A DNA stretch of 7,993 nt from Brachyspira pilosicoli (GTDB taxonomy: Bacteria; Spirochaetota; Brachyspiria; Brachyspirales; Brachyspiraceae), in contig NZ_SRZM01000146.1 in NCBI RefSeq assembly GCF_019402445.1, forward strand, positions 1 to 7,993, given 5' to 3'. Both the position numbers and the translations under genes were made by a program. Positions 1 to 6,786 of the stretch are shown here, one piece after another. The notes below the pieces were generated by a model. It ran no database searches, had not been told where the DNA came from, and saw only the letters and a list, made by a program, of their open reading frames with translations. How positions within the stretch are numbered: position 1 is the stretch's first letter; every line of letters starts with the position of its first letter.

Positions 1-705
1 CTTGAAGATATAATTAAATTTTATAGGAGTAATTTGAAAGATAAAGATATTTACTATTCAATAAAAAAAGCCTATGGAGATAATAAATCTATAAAGCTAT
101 ACGAAAAAGAACTTAGAGATTTGCATATAGATATAATTCATTCTGTGCATATAAATAAAGCCAAAAACATGTCTGATATGATTTCTTCTATAGATGCTTT
201 TGAAGATTTTGTGTTTAATAAGAATATGGATATAATAGTATTTGTAAGCAGAGATGTTGATTATACTATTGTAATGGAGAGGCTAAAAAGGCATGGTGCT
301 ATAACTGCTATAGTTACAACTATTACTAATTCTAATAGAGATATTTTTCAAAATGTTTCTAATAAGATTTTTAAGATAGAAAAATATAAATCAAAAGAAA
401 ATGATAAAACTAATCAATTAGATGAATATAGTTTAGAGTATTTGAAGTTTTTTTATAATAGGATTGTTGAAGTTTATAATAATACAGAAAGTAAGAAATT
501 TTCTATATCTGATATATGCAATAAAGTAAATATGGATTTTAAATTAGAGCAGGGTGAGAGTGCCATAGAAAAGACTTATTTCAAAAAGATAAAAAGGTTA
601 TTTAAATATTTAATAGAAAATGATATAGATATAAAAGTAGATAGGGATTATTTTAGTATAGATGATATTGAAAAGCTTCATTGTTTTTTTAGAAGTTTGG
701 ATTAG
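1..705 (+). CDS. NYN-domain (LabA/DUF88-like) putative RNase, 5' end outside window
   Basis: The frame is open from base 1 to the TAG at 703-705, so the gene probably starts before the window. A TTG at 34 with AGGAG at 25-29 could serve as an internal start, but a start there would drop the first beta strand of the NYN fold, which carries the first catalytic Asp. Numbering from that TTG, the visible domain has a YSIKKAYGD strand (residues 8-16), KNMSD (D48), SIDAF (D54) and VSRDVDY (D74, D76). These match the acidic cluster of NYN/PIN-like RNases (usual forms KNAAD, IDA, SSDSDF). Residues 130-223 are helical, with a segment near 155-208 that resembles an OST-HTH/LOTUS winged helix, often found after NYN domains. 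I infer a metal-dependent, RNA-directed cytoplasmic enzyme; the substrate is unknown. It lies 40 nt before tyrA on the same strand and may be co-transcribed, with no functional link evident. Family call fairly sure; C-terminal domain tentative. Confidence 0.75.
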   Translation, partial: LEDIIKFYRSNLKDKDIYYSIKKAYGDNKSIKLYEKELRDLHIDIIHSVHINKAKNMSDMISSIDAFEDFVFNKNMDIIVFVSRDVDYTIVMERLKRHGAITAIVTTITNSNRDIFQNVSNKIFKIEKYKSKENDKTNQLDEYSLEYLKFFYNRIVEVYNNTESKKFSISDICNKVNMDFKLEQGESAIEKTYFKKIKRLFKYLIENDIDIKVDRDYFSIDDIEKLHCFFRSLD

Positions 706-733
706 ATATTATTTAATAATTATTAATATATTT

Positions 734-737
734 GGAG
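734..737 (+). promoter_or_regulatory. Ribosome binding site that fixes the tyrA start
   Basis: GGAG at 734-737 lies 8 nt before the ATG at 746. The frame is open further upstream to an ATG at 662, but that one lies inside the preceding gene, has no comparable site, and would add 28 residues before the Rossmann strand. ATG 746 places the protein start three residues before the first beta strand, as usual for TyrA. Confidence 0.8.
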
Positions 738-745
738 ATTTGTTT

Positions 746-1582
746 ATGATTAATATTGCTATTATTGGTTTGGGTTTAATGGGTGGCTCTTTAGTTAAGG
801 CTTTAAATGGTTATAATATATGGGCTTTGGATACTAATAAAGAAACAGTAGATAATGCTTTAAAAGATAAATACATACAAAAAGGAAGTTATGATTATTC
901 AAATATAGAAGAGATGTTTTCTTGGGCTCACATTATTATGATATGCACTTTGCCTTCTATAGCTTTAGATATTATAAATAAATATTCATCATTTATAACA
1001 GATGATAAAATACTATCCGATTTTTGCGGGGTTAAGACTGATATATTTAATGCGGCAAAAAACAAAAAATATGTATCGCTTCACACTATGGCTGGTAAAG
1101 AAAAGGGCGGATATAATAACTCAACTGAATCATTATTTAAAAACTCCAACGCTATAATAATAGCTAATGATAATGCTAATAAAGAAGACATAAAAAAAAT
1201 AGAAGTTTTGGCTTTAAATATAGGATGCAAAAATATAATTGTATCAACAGAAAAAGAGCATGATAAAATGATAGCTTTTACTAGTCAGCTTATGCATATA
1301 ATAGCCTGTTCTATAGTTAATCATAAAGATTTTTTAGCTTCTCTTGGATTTGAAGGAAATAGTTTAGGCGACCATACGAGGGTAGGCACAATAGATGCTA
1401 ATATGTGGAGTGAACTTTTTGCAAGAAACTCTGAATATTTATCTTTGTCTTTAGAAGAATATATAAAAAGGCTAGAGGATTTTCAAAAAGCATTGCAAAG
1501 TAAAGACAGAGAAAAACTTAGAGAATTAATGTTAAGTTCTAATAGTATAAAAGAGAAATGGAACAATCTTAAAATCAAGTAA
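746..1582 (+). CDS. tyrA: Prephenate dehydrogenase
   Basis: Cytoplasmic enzyme of tyrosine synthesis: oxidative decarboxylation of prephenate to 4-hydroxyphenylpyruvate with NAD. The 278-aa product is a stand-alone dehydrogenase with no chorismate mutase or ACT domain. The Rossmann motif GLGLMGGS is at residues 8-15, and Asp29 at the end of the second strand favours NAD over NADP. Further signatures are SDFCGVK (91-97), LHTMAGKEKGG (112-122, active-site His113), EHDKMIA (171-177, His172), SQLMH (180-184, His184) and DHTRV (209-213, Arg212), then MWSELF and a helical dimerisation tail. Variants such as CGVK for GSVK and SQLMH for SHLPH resemble clostridial TyrA proteins as I remember them. The start at ATG 746 is set by GGAG at 734-737. 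It follows the NYN gene by 40 nt and converges on pyrG. Arogenate as substrate cannot be excluded from sequence. Confidence 0.92.
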   Translation: MINIAIIGLGLMGGSLVKALNGYNIWALDTNKETVDNALKDKYIQKGSYDYSNIEEMFSWAHIIMICTLPSIALDIINKYSSFITDDKILSDFCGVKTDIFNAAKNKKYVSLHTMAGKEKGGYNNSTESLFKNSNAIIIANDNANKEDIKKIEVLALNIGCKNIIVSTEKEHDKMIAFTSQLMHIIACSIVNHKDFLASLGFEGNSLGDHTRVGTIDANMWSELFARNSEYLSLSLEEYIKRLEDFQKALQSKDREKLRELMLSSNSIKEKWNNLKIK

Positions 1583-1591
1583 CTTTTTTAT

Positions 1592-1714
1592 ATACTGAAA
1601 ATTTTTAAGCTTGTTAATTTTAGAATTTTTATATTTTATTATTTTCTAGTACTATCCGCCTAAAACATTAATAATATAAAACTAAATTTAAACAAACTTA
1701 AAAATTGCTAGTAT
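1592..1714. repeat. Imperfect long inverted repeat between convergent tyrA and pyrG
   Basis: The left arm (about 1592-1623) and right arm (about 1682-1714) are inverted copies. The core AATTTTTAAGCTTGTT (1600-1615) pairs with AACAAACTTAAAAATT (1691-1706) at 15 of 16 positions. The one mismatch becomes a G-U pair when read as minus-strand RNA, which is the pyrG transcript. Flanking ATACT/AGTAT and AATTTTAG/CTAAATTTA extend the match with a few mismatches and one extra base. The 58-nt interior contains the 8-nt palindrome TAGTACTA (1647-1654). The arms are not followed by a clean T tract in either direction, so it is not a textbook terminator. It could still end or stabilise the two convergent transcripts. 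A short hairpin, CAAATAA/TTATTTG with a 4-nt loop (1723-1740), overlaps the pyrG stop codon. Confidence 0.6.
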
Positions 1715-1733
1715 TTATAATTCAAATAAAAAA

Positions 1734-3353
1734 TTATTTGTTTTTAAATTTTTTAGCAGCATCAATAAAGCCAACAAATATGGGGTGAGGATTTGTTATT
1801 CTTGATTTTAATTCTGGATGAAACTGAACTCCTATCATAAATGGATGCTCTTTTACTTCTGCTATTTCAACTAAATCAGCATCTTTTGTTTTACCTGTAA
1901 TCATAAATCCTGCTTTTTCCATTTTATCTATATATTTATTATTAAACTCATATCTATGTCTATGTCTTTCACTTATTGTTGTGGAATTATAAAGTTTATG
2001 AGCTAAAGAACCTTCTTTTATATTACACTCAAAAGCACCAAGTCTCATAGTTCCACCTTTAAGCATAATCTTTTTTTGTTCTTCCATCATAGTGATTATT
2101 GGATTTTTACAATTTTCATTCACTTCTATAGTATTAGCATCTTCAAGCTTTAATACATTTCTTGCATATTCTATACTCATAAGCTGCATACCCAAACATA
2201 TTCCAAAATAAGGCATTTTATTTTCTCTAGCATATTTTATTGCATTCATTTTACCTTCAAGTCCTCTCTCACCAAATCCACCCGGTATAATAAGTCCATT
2301 AACATCTTTGAAATATTCAGATATATCATCTTTGTGTTCTAATTCTTCAGCATTTATCCATTTTATATCAACATTAATATCGTTATATATTCCGCCATGA
2401 TTTAATGCCTCTATTAATGATATATAAGCATCTTTCATAGATACATATTTTCCAACAACAGCAATAGTAACTTTTTCATTTTGTATAGCTATATTTTTTT
2501 GTTTAGCTACTAATTCTGTCCAATGAGATAAATCTATCTTAGCAGTTTCTAATTTGAAATGTTTACATACCACATCAGAAAGACCCTGTGCTTCAAGCAT
2601 TAGCGGTACAGAATATATATTAGGTTCATCAAAGTTCTCAAATACATTTTGTTTAGGTAAATTACAGAATAATGCTATTTTAGATTTATGAGATTCTTCT
2701 AAATGTTTATTTGTTCTGCACACTAAAATATCAGGTATAATACCACTTTGCATAAGTTCTTTTACGCTATGCTGAGTTGGTTTTGTTTTAATCTCTTCAG
2801 ATGAACTTATAAAAGGTATTAACGTAACATGTATATATAAAACATTATCTTGTCCTAATTCTGTTTTTACCTGTCTTATAGCTTCAATATATGGCAATGA
2901 TTCTATATCTCCAATAGTTCCACCTATTTCTGTGATTACTATATCAGTTTTTTTAGTATCATTTTCTCTATATATTCTTCTTTTTATTTCATTTGTAATA
3001 TGAGGTATAACCTGAACAGTTTCGCCAAGATATTTACCTTCTCTTTCCATATTTATAACATGTTGATATATTTTACCAGTAGTAACATTGCTGTATTTAT
3101 TTAAATTTTCATCAATAAATCTTTCATAATGCCCAATATCCAAATCTGTTTCAGCCCCATCATCAGTAACAAAAACTTCACCATGCTGAAAAGGACTCAT
3201 AGTACCCGGGTCAAGATTGATGTAAGGGTCTAATTTTTGTATAGTTACACTTAAACCGCGAGCCTTTAATAGTCTTCCAAGTGAAGCAGCTGTTATACCT
3301 TTACCAAGTCCAGATACAACTCCGCCTGTTACAAATATGTATTTAGTATCCAT
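1734..3353 (-). CDS. pyrG: CTP synthase (glutamine-hydrolysing)
   Basis: Makes CTP from UTP, ATP and glutamine in the cytoplasm, the last step of de novo pyrimidine nucleotide synthesis. The 539-aa length is normal for the family. The N-terminal amidoligase domain (about 1-270) shows the P-loop [13 protein letters not shown] (9-21), [15 protein letters not shown] (40-54), the [16 protein letters not shown] segment with Mg-ligand Asp72, and [11 protein letters not shown] with Glu142. The C-terminal class I glutamine amidotransferase domain shows the oxyanion loop PGGFGERG, the nucleophile Cys386 in [15 protein letters not shown], and His512 and Glu514 in QFHPEL. The ATG at 3353 (minus strand) is preferred because AGAGG (3359-3363) lies 5 nt before it and it gives the conserved N-terminus. 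An open extension to 3419 adds 22 unconserved residues and crosses the likely promoter. It is divergent from a lipoprotein gene and convergent with tyrA, so it appears monocistronic. I saw no leader attenuator. Confidence 0.97.
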   Translation of the reverse strand: MDTKYIFVTGGVVSGLGKGITAASLGRLLKARGLSVTIQKLDPYINLDPGTMSPFQHGEVFVTDDGAETDLDIGHYERFIDENLNKYSNVTTGKIYQHVINMEREGKYLGETVQVIPHITNEIKRRIYRENDTKKTDIVITEIGGTIGDIESLPYIEAIRQVKTELGQDNVLYIHVTLIPFISSSEEIKTKPTQHSVKELMQSGIIPDILVCRTNKHLEESHKSKIALFCNLPKQNVFENFDEPNIYSVPLMLEAQGLSDVVCKHFKLETAKIDLSHWTELVAKQKNIAIQNEKVTIAVVGKYVSMKDAYISLIEALNHGGIYNDINVDIKWINAEELEHKDDISEYFKDVNGLIIPGGFGERGLEGKMNAIKYARENKMPYFGICLGMQLMSIEYARNVLKLEDANTIEVNENCKNPIITMMEEQKKIMLKGGTMRLGAFECNIKEGSLAHKLYNSTTISERHRHRYEFNNKYIDKMEKAGFMITGKTKDADLVEIAEVKEHPFMIGVQFHPELKSRITNPHPIFVGFIDAAKKFKNK

Positions 3354-3383
3354 AGTTTCCTCTGTTATTCCTTTAATATTTTG

Positions 3384-3389
3384 ATTATA
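3384..3389 (-). promoter_or_regulatory. Probable -10 box of the pyrG promoter
   Basis: Read on the minus strand, 3389 to 3384 is TATAAT, a perfect -10 hexamer, 30 nt upstream of the pyrG ATG. The best -35 at acceptable spacing is weak (TTATGT, 3413-3408, 18-nt spacer). A better TTGATT at 3419-3414 is too far away (24 nt). Transcription would start near 3377, giving a short leader with no room for an attenuator. Confidence 0.45.
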
Positions 3390-3454
3390 AACAATATCAT
3401 TAAAAAAACATAAAATCAAGGTAAATTTTTTATTAATTTTAATATTTTTTGTTA

Positions 3455-3460
3455 TATATT
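3455..3460 (+). promoter_or_regulatory. Probable -10 box of the small lipoprotein gene
   Basis: TATATT matches the -10 consensus at five of six positions and lies within GTTATATATTA (3451-3461). The same 11-nt word recurs at 4145-4155 in the promoter of the next gene. No convincing -35 is visible (TTAATT at 3433-3438 is the nearest). The expected transcription start, near 3467, falls at the edge of the 20-nt palindrome. Confidence 0.4.
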
Positions 3461-3465
3461 AGAAA

Positions 3466-3485
3466 TAAAAAATAATTATTTTTTA
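3466..3485. repeat. Perfect 20-nt A/T palindrome between promoter and ribosome site
   Basis: TAAAAAATAATTATTTTTTA is its own reverse complement over all 20 bases. It begins 5 nt after the probable -10 box and its last base is the first base of the AGAGG Shine-Dalgarno (3485-3489) of the lipoprotein gene. The position is right for an operator, or for a 5'-end hairpin that abuts the ribosome site. All-A/T palindromes arise fairly easily in such a genome, so function is inference. Confidence 0.5.
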
Positions 3486-3497
3486 GAGGTGTTAGTT

Positions 3498-4004
3498 ATG
3501 ATGAGATTGTTTATTAGTTTAGTTACAGTTTTGTTTTTAGCTTCTTGTACAGCTTCAAACAAGAAAGAAGAAAATAGTTCTCCTTCGGAAGTGGTTGCTG
3601 ATTATGTTCAAGTAGATTCTCCAAACTCTTTTATCCCTTTGGGTATAGGAATTACAGTAGCTCCTCCGGAACATGGACAAAATGCTAAATATTTTATAGC
3701 TAATAAAGATGTTGCTGAAGTTAATTTTGACTATATGAATAATAATTATACTTACAGAGCTTCAAAGAACTCAAATAATTTACTTTCATTTTATGGGGAG
3801 TATGTTAATAGTGGAAAAAACTTTACAGAAGAAGAAAATAACATTGTTGTAGAATATAATACCACTTCAAATAATGAAAAGTTTACATTATGGAGAGTAG
3901 ATGATATTTATTATATATTGTCAACACAGGCAGAAGATGATAAGGATTTAACCAATCTTTCATCGCTTTATATAAAGTCTATACACTGGAATAAAAATAA
4001 ATAA
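3498..4004 (+). CDS. Small secreted lipoprotein of unknown function
   Basis: The product has 168 aa. Residues 1-17 form a type II signal peptide: MMR, a hydrophobic run to residue 15, then the lipobox LASC with the lipidated Cys17. A polar Lys/Glu/Ser/Asn linker to about residue 30 follows, then a beta-rich domain containing a VDSPNSF segment, an NYTYRAS strand, SFYGEY, and near the C-terminus FTLWRVDDIYYILS and LSSLYIKSIHW. This order (SPxxF near the start, an Arg-bearing strand, then W-x-x-D-x-x-Y-Y-x-L-S and a final helix) faintly resembles DUF4367-like domains of clostridial secreted proteins; that is a pattern impression, not a match. Tandem ATGs are at 3498 and 3501. The first sits 8 nt after AGAGG (3485-3489) and is chosen; a GTG at 3489 overlaps that site and is unlikely. 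It is transcribed alone, between a promoter near 3455 and a strong terminator at 4033-4080. Location: membrane-anchored, probably surface or periplasm. Confidence 0.8.
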   Translation: MMRLFISLVTVLFLASCTASNKKEENSSPSEVVADYVQVDSPNSFIPLGIGITVAPPEHGQNAKYFIANKDVAEVNFDYMNNNYTYRASKNSNNLLSFYGEYVNSGKNFTEEENNIVVEYNTTSNNEKFTLWRVDDIYYILSTQAEDDKDLTNLSSLYIKSIHWNKNK

Positions 4005-4032
4005 AACTATAAATGATTAAATAATAGAATAT

Positions 4033-4080
4033 AAAAGTAGGCATATAGATTTTTTATCTGTATGCCTACTTTTTATTTTT
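4033..4080 (+). terminator. Strong intrinsic terminator after the small lipoprotein gene
   Basis: AAAGTAGGCATATAGAT (4034-4050) pairs with ATCTGTATGCCTACTTT (4056-4072) over 17 bp with one U-G pair and a TTTTT loop. A4033-T4073 adds one more pair. The tail TTTTATTTTT (4071-4080) supplies the U tract. It begins 28 nt after the stop codon at 4004. Because the upstream strand is A-rich, it could also work weakly in reverse, but no minus-strand gene ends here. Confidence 0.93.
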
Positions 4081-4126
4081 AGATAAAAGACAATTTTTTT
4101 CTTTATAATATAAATTTATTATTTTA

Positions 4127-4154
4127 TTGACATTTATTTCTTATGTTATATATT
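4127..4154 (+). promoter_or_regulatory. Sigma-70-type promoter of the solute-binding lipoprotein gene
   Basis: TTGACA at 4127-4132 is a perfect -35. The -10 is TATATT at 4149-4154 (16-nt spacer) or TATTAT at 4151-4156 (18-nt spacer), each five of six. Initiation is expected near 4161, about 30 nt before the ATG at 4193. It lies between the preceding terminator and the gene, so this gene has its own strong promoter. The rest of the gap (4081-4126) is plain A/T-rich sequence. Confidence 0.75.
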
Positions 4155-4192
4155 ATGTTAAGTCGTATTATTGCATCTAATTGGGGATTAAA

Positions 4193-6781
4193 ATGAAATA
4201 TAATAATAAATTCTTTTTTTTAATAATATTAACTATATTAATTTCATGTTCTAATAATAGTGAAGAAGAAATAAAAGAGATAGACAGAGGCGGGGCATTA
4301 ATAGATAAAATAATATATGAAGTGAGAACCGACATGACAATAGCTATTAAAGATGTGGCAGACGGACGTGCTGATTTAATGGCTAGCGGAATAGATGGAA
4401 GCACATATTTATCATTAAATGAAAGGGATTTGGAGAAGCTTGATACTTATGCTGTGCCTTCTGGTTCTTGGTCTTTGCTATTTAACCCTGTGCCAAATAA
4501 AGCCCCATACACAGTTACTACAAGAGACGGCAAAACTCACTTTAATCCTCTTGCTATAAAAGAAGTAAGATTTGCAATGAATTTTTTAATAGACAGAAAA
4601 AAGCTTGTTGATGAAATTTTAAGAGGGGCAGGGGAGCCTTCATTTACTCAGGCAACACCAGGTCAGCCTGGTACTTATAGATATAATCTCATTCCTTCAA
4701 AAATGGGTATGACAGCAAATGGCAATGAAGAGAAAGCAATTAACGATATAAATAAAGCCATGGAAAAAGCAGCTAATCTTCCAGAAAACAGAGGAAAGTT
4801 AAAAAAAGAAAATGGCTGGTGGAAATATAATGGTGAAGTAGTAACTATTAAGTTTGTTATAAGAGTAGATGACCCCACAGGAAGACTTCCTGCAGGCAAT
4901 GCAATATCCGACTTAATAGAAAAGACAGGCATAAAAGTAGAAAAATTATTGTACGATAGAAACAAATCCACCCAAGTTGTATACGGCTCTGACCCAAAAG
5001 ATTATGAATGGAATATTATAACAGAAGCTTGGGGGGCAGGGGCTACAAGAGCTTGGTGGGACGTTACGCTTAGGCAAATGTATGTAAGAGAAGGGAACTA
5101 TATGCCTGGAGGAAATATTGCTGAGTTTTGGAATTATGACAACAAAGAAGCTTCTAGAATAAGCGATAAAAATTCAAACGGTTGGTTTTTAACTGCCGAT
5201 GAATATTGGAATGGTAATATGCGTTTGCAGGAAATTGGGCTTGAAGATGCTGTGCGAATATATTTAAACTCTCAAACGCAGTTTTTTGTAGCAAACAAAG
5301 AAAGATTTAACAGAAGAATGCTTTACGGAGTAGGCGATGGTGTTAATGATTGGTCTATAAGAAGTGCCGACATAAAGCCAAATAGAAACGGTGAAAAAGT
5401 ATTAAGAGTTCTTCAGCATTCTGCACAAGGTTCATTATTTATAAGTCCTTGGGACCCTGTGGGAGTGGGTGGATTTTCTGATGCATATTCTGCTATAATG
5501 ATAGGTCCTTGCTCTGATGCTGGTGCTACATTTGAATCGCCTTCCACCGCAAAGACAGAGTTTATACTTGGCGAGGCAGATACTAATAGTTTAGAGATAG
5601 GTGTTAGAGCTGGTGATAACGGCATACCAGTAGGTACTGTGAAAGTTCCTAATAATGCTAAAATGTATAACCCTTATACTCAAAAATGGGAAGAAGGTTT
5701 AACTACGAAAGTTGAAAATGGTGAGATAATTTATAAAAAGGCTGATAATCTTACTGCTTATGTAAAATGTGATTTTAAACCAAAAAGCTTTAAATGGCAT
5801 CATGGCATAGATTCGTCTTTAGTTGATTTGATGTATGGAAGTGTGTTTATTGCAAACATAATAACAAAGACAAATGAAAATGATAAGTATTATGATTCTG
5901 CTATGGCTGGAAGATATACTTCTGCTATGGATAATGCAGTTGGAAGTGTAATAAATGAAGATGGAAGTTTTACACTCTATGGAAATTATTATTGGCCAAT
6001 GGATATGAATAGACAAATTGCTATTGCTGCAGTTGGTCCTAAAATAGGAAACCCTAATAGAAACACTGTTATTCCTTTTGAGATAAATGAAGCTATAATG
6101 AAAATGGTCCTTGAGGGCTCTAAATCTGGTAATGTTTATACTATTTCACAAGACCAATCATTGACTGCTATAGATGTAAAAAATCCTATATGTGTATCTG
6201 ACATAAAAGAAAAATTAATTGAAATGCGTGATTCTCAATATATACCTGTTGGAATAGAAGATTTTATCACAAAAGAAGAGGCTGTTAAAAGATATCAGGC
6301 TGCTATTGACTTTATAGATAAGTACGGACACGCTTATATATCAAACGGTCCTTTCTTTATTTCAAGAATAGATTCAAAGGCTAATTATATAGAATTAACT
6401 GCTTTTAAAGATTATGCTTACACTGCTGAATATTGGATAGAAAAATTATCAACAAAAATGAGCAGAATAGAAGATATTGAAATGCCTGCAATAGTAAATA
6501 AAAACAATGATATGAATATAGATATTTATGTTTCATCATACAATTATCCTAATAATGCTTTAGAGATGCCAGACCCTAATACAAAAGTAAAAGTGCTTCT
6601 TCAATTACAAAATGGAGGCGAAAGGGAATATGAGGCAGTTTTAGAAAATGATGTGTTTAAGCTTACTATACCAAAAGAGGAATTAGCATCTCTTCCAAAA
6701 GGAAACTATATTGTTGTAATAGAGTCTTATATTGCTGATGAAACGCCTTATATAGAAACAAGAAACTTTATATTACAATAA
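4193..6781 (+). CDS. ABC-transporter solute-binding lipoprotein, family 5, rotated domain order
   Basis: Likely captures peptides or oligosaccharides outside the membrane for an ABC importer; the ligand cannot be read from sequence. The 862-aa product is far longer than the usual 500-600. The signal peptide ends in lipobox LISC (Cys19). Segments in order: DKIIYEV...GRADL (38-62), VRFAMNFLIDRKKLVDEI (125-142), IEKTGIKV (242-249), EYWNGNMRLQEIGLEDAVR (337-355), LRVLQ...GFSDAYS (404-433), KWHHGIDSSLVDLMYG (534-549), GHAYISNGPFFI (712-723), and a beta-rich tail (about 764-862). In ordinary OppA/DppA-type proteins, the WHDG and GTGPF-like segments precede the D-K-I and V-R-x-A-x-x-x-x-I-D-R segments, so the order here is rotated. 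Similar long proteins occur, as I recall, in Thermococcales and Thermotogae. ATG 4193 follows GGGGA (4183-4187) by 5 nt. No permease or ATPase gene is adjacent; a strong private promoter precedes it. Family assignment is sure; permutation is inferred. Confidence 0.88.
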   Translation: MKYNNKFFFLIILTILISCSNNSEEEIKEIDRGGALIDKIIYEVRTDMTIAIKDVADGRADLMASGIDGSTYLSLNERDLEKLDTYAVPSGSWSLLFNPVPNKAPYTVTTRDGKTHFNPLAIKEVRFAMNFLIDRKKLVDEILRGAGEPSFTQATPGQPGTYRYNLIPSKMGMTANGNEEKAINDINKAMEKAANLPENRGKLKKENGWWKYNGEVVTIKFVIRVDDPTGRLPAGNAISDLIEKTGIKVEKLLYDRNKSTQVVYGSDPKDYEWNIITEAWGAGATRAWWDVTLRQMYVREGNYMPGGNIAEFWNYDNKEASRISDKNSNGWFLTADEYWNGNMRLQEIGLEDAVRIYLNSQTQFFVANKERFNRRMLYGVGDGVNDWSIRSADIKPNRNGEKVLRVLQHSAQGSLFISPWDPVGVGGFSDAYSAIMIGPCSDAGATFESPSTAKTEFILGEADTNSLEIGVRAGDNGIPVGTVKVPNNAKMYNPYTQKWEEGLTTKVENGEIIYKKADNLTAYVKCDFKPKSFKWHHGIDSSLVDLMYGSVFIANIITKTNENDKYYDSAMAGRYTSAMDNAVGSVINEDGSFTLYGNYYWPMDMNRQIAIAAVGPKIGNPNRNTVIPFEINEAIMKMVLEGSKSGNVYTISQDQSLTAIDVKNPICVSDIKEKLIEMRDSQYIPVGIEDFITKEEAVKRYQAAIDFIDKYGHAYISNGPFFISRIDSKANYIELTAFKDYAYTAEYWIEKLSTKMSRIEDIEMPAIVNKNNDMNIDIYVSSYNYPNNALEMPDPNTKVKVLLQLQNGGEREYEAVLENDVFKLTIPKEELASLPKGNYIVVIESYIADETPYIETRNFILQ

Positions 6782-6786
6782 ATATT

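Noticed and set aside
662..745. Earlier ATG for tyrA giving 28 extra residues
   Set aside because: It overlaps the end of the preceding gene, has no ribosome site and adds residues with no counterpart in TyrA; ATG 746 has GGAG 8 nt upstream.
1616..1640. Simple intrinsic terminator directly after tyrA
   Set aside because: Only a few A/T pairs (AAAATT with AATTTT) can form; far weaker than the larger inverted repeat and not convincing by itself.
3354..3419. Longer pyrG start adding 22 residues
   Set aside because: The extension covers the TATAAT box, is not conserved in CTP synthases, and the ATG at 3353 has AGAGG at the right distance.
3354..3497. Leader attenuator or riboswitch for pyrG
   Set aside because: The probable -10 leaves only about 25 nt of leader and there is no hairpin with a T tract or G/C-repeat initiation motif on that strand.
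4177..6016. Several open frames on the minus strand (4177-4404, 4675-4971, 5413-5625, 5819-6016)
   Set aside because: They lie entirely or almost entirely opposite the well-supported solute-binding gene, lack ribosome sites and show low-complexity Ile/Ser-rich translations typical of antisense shadows.
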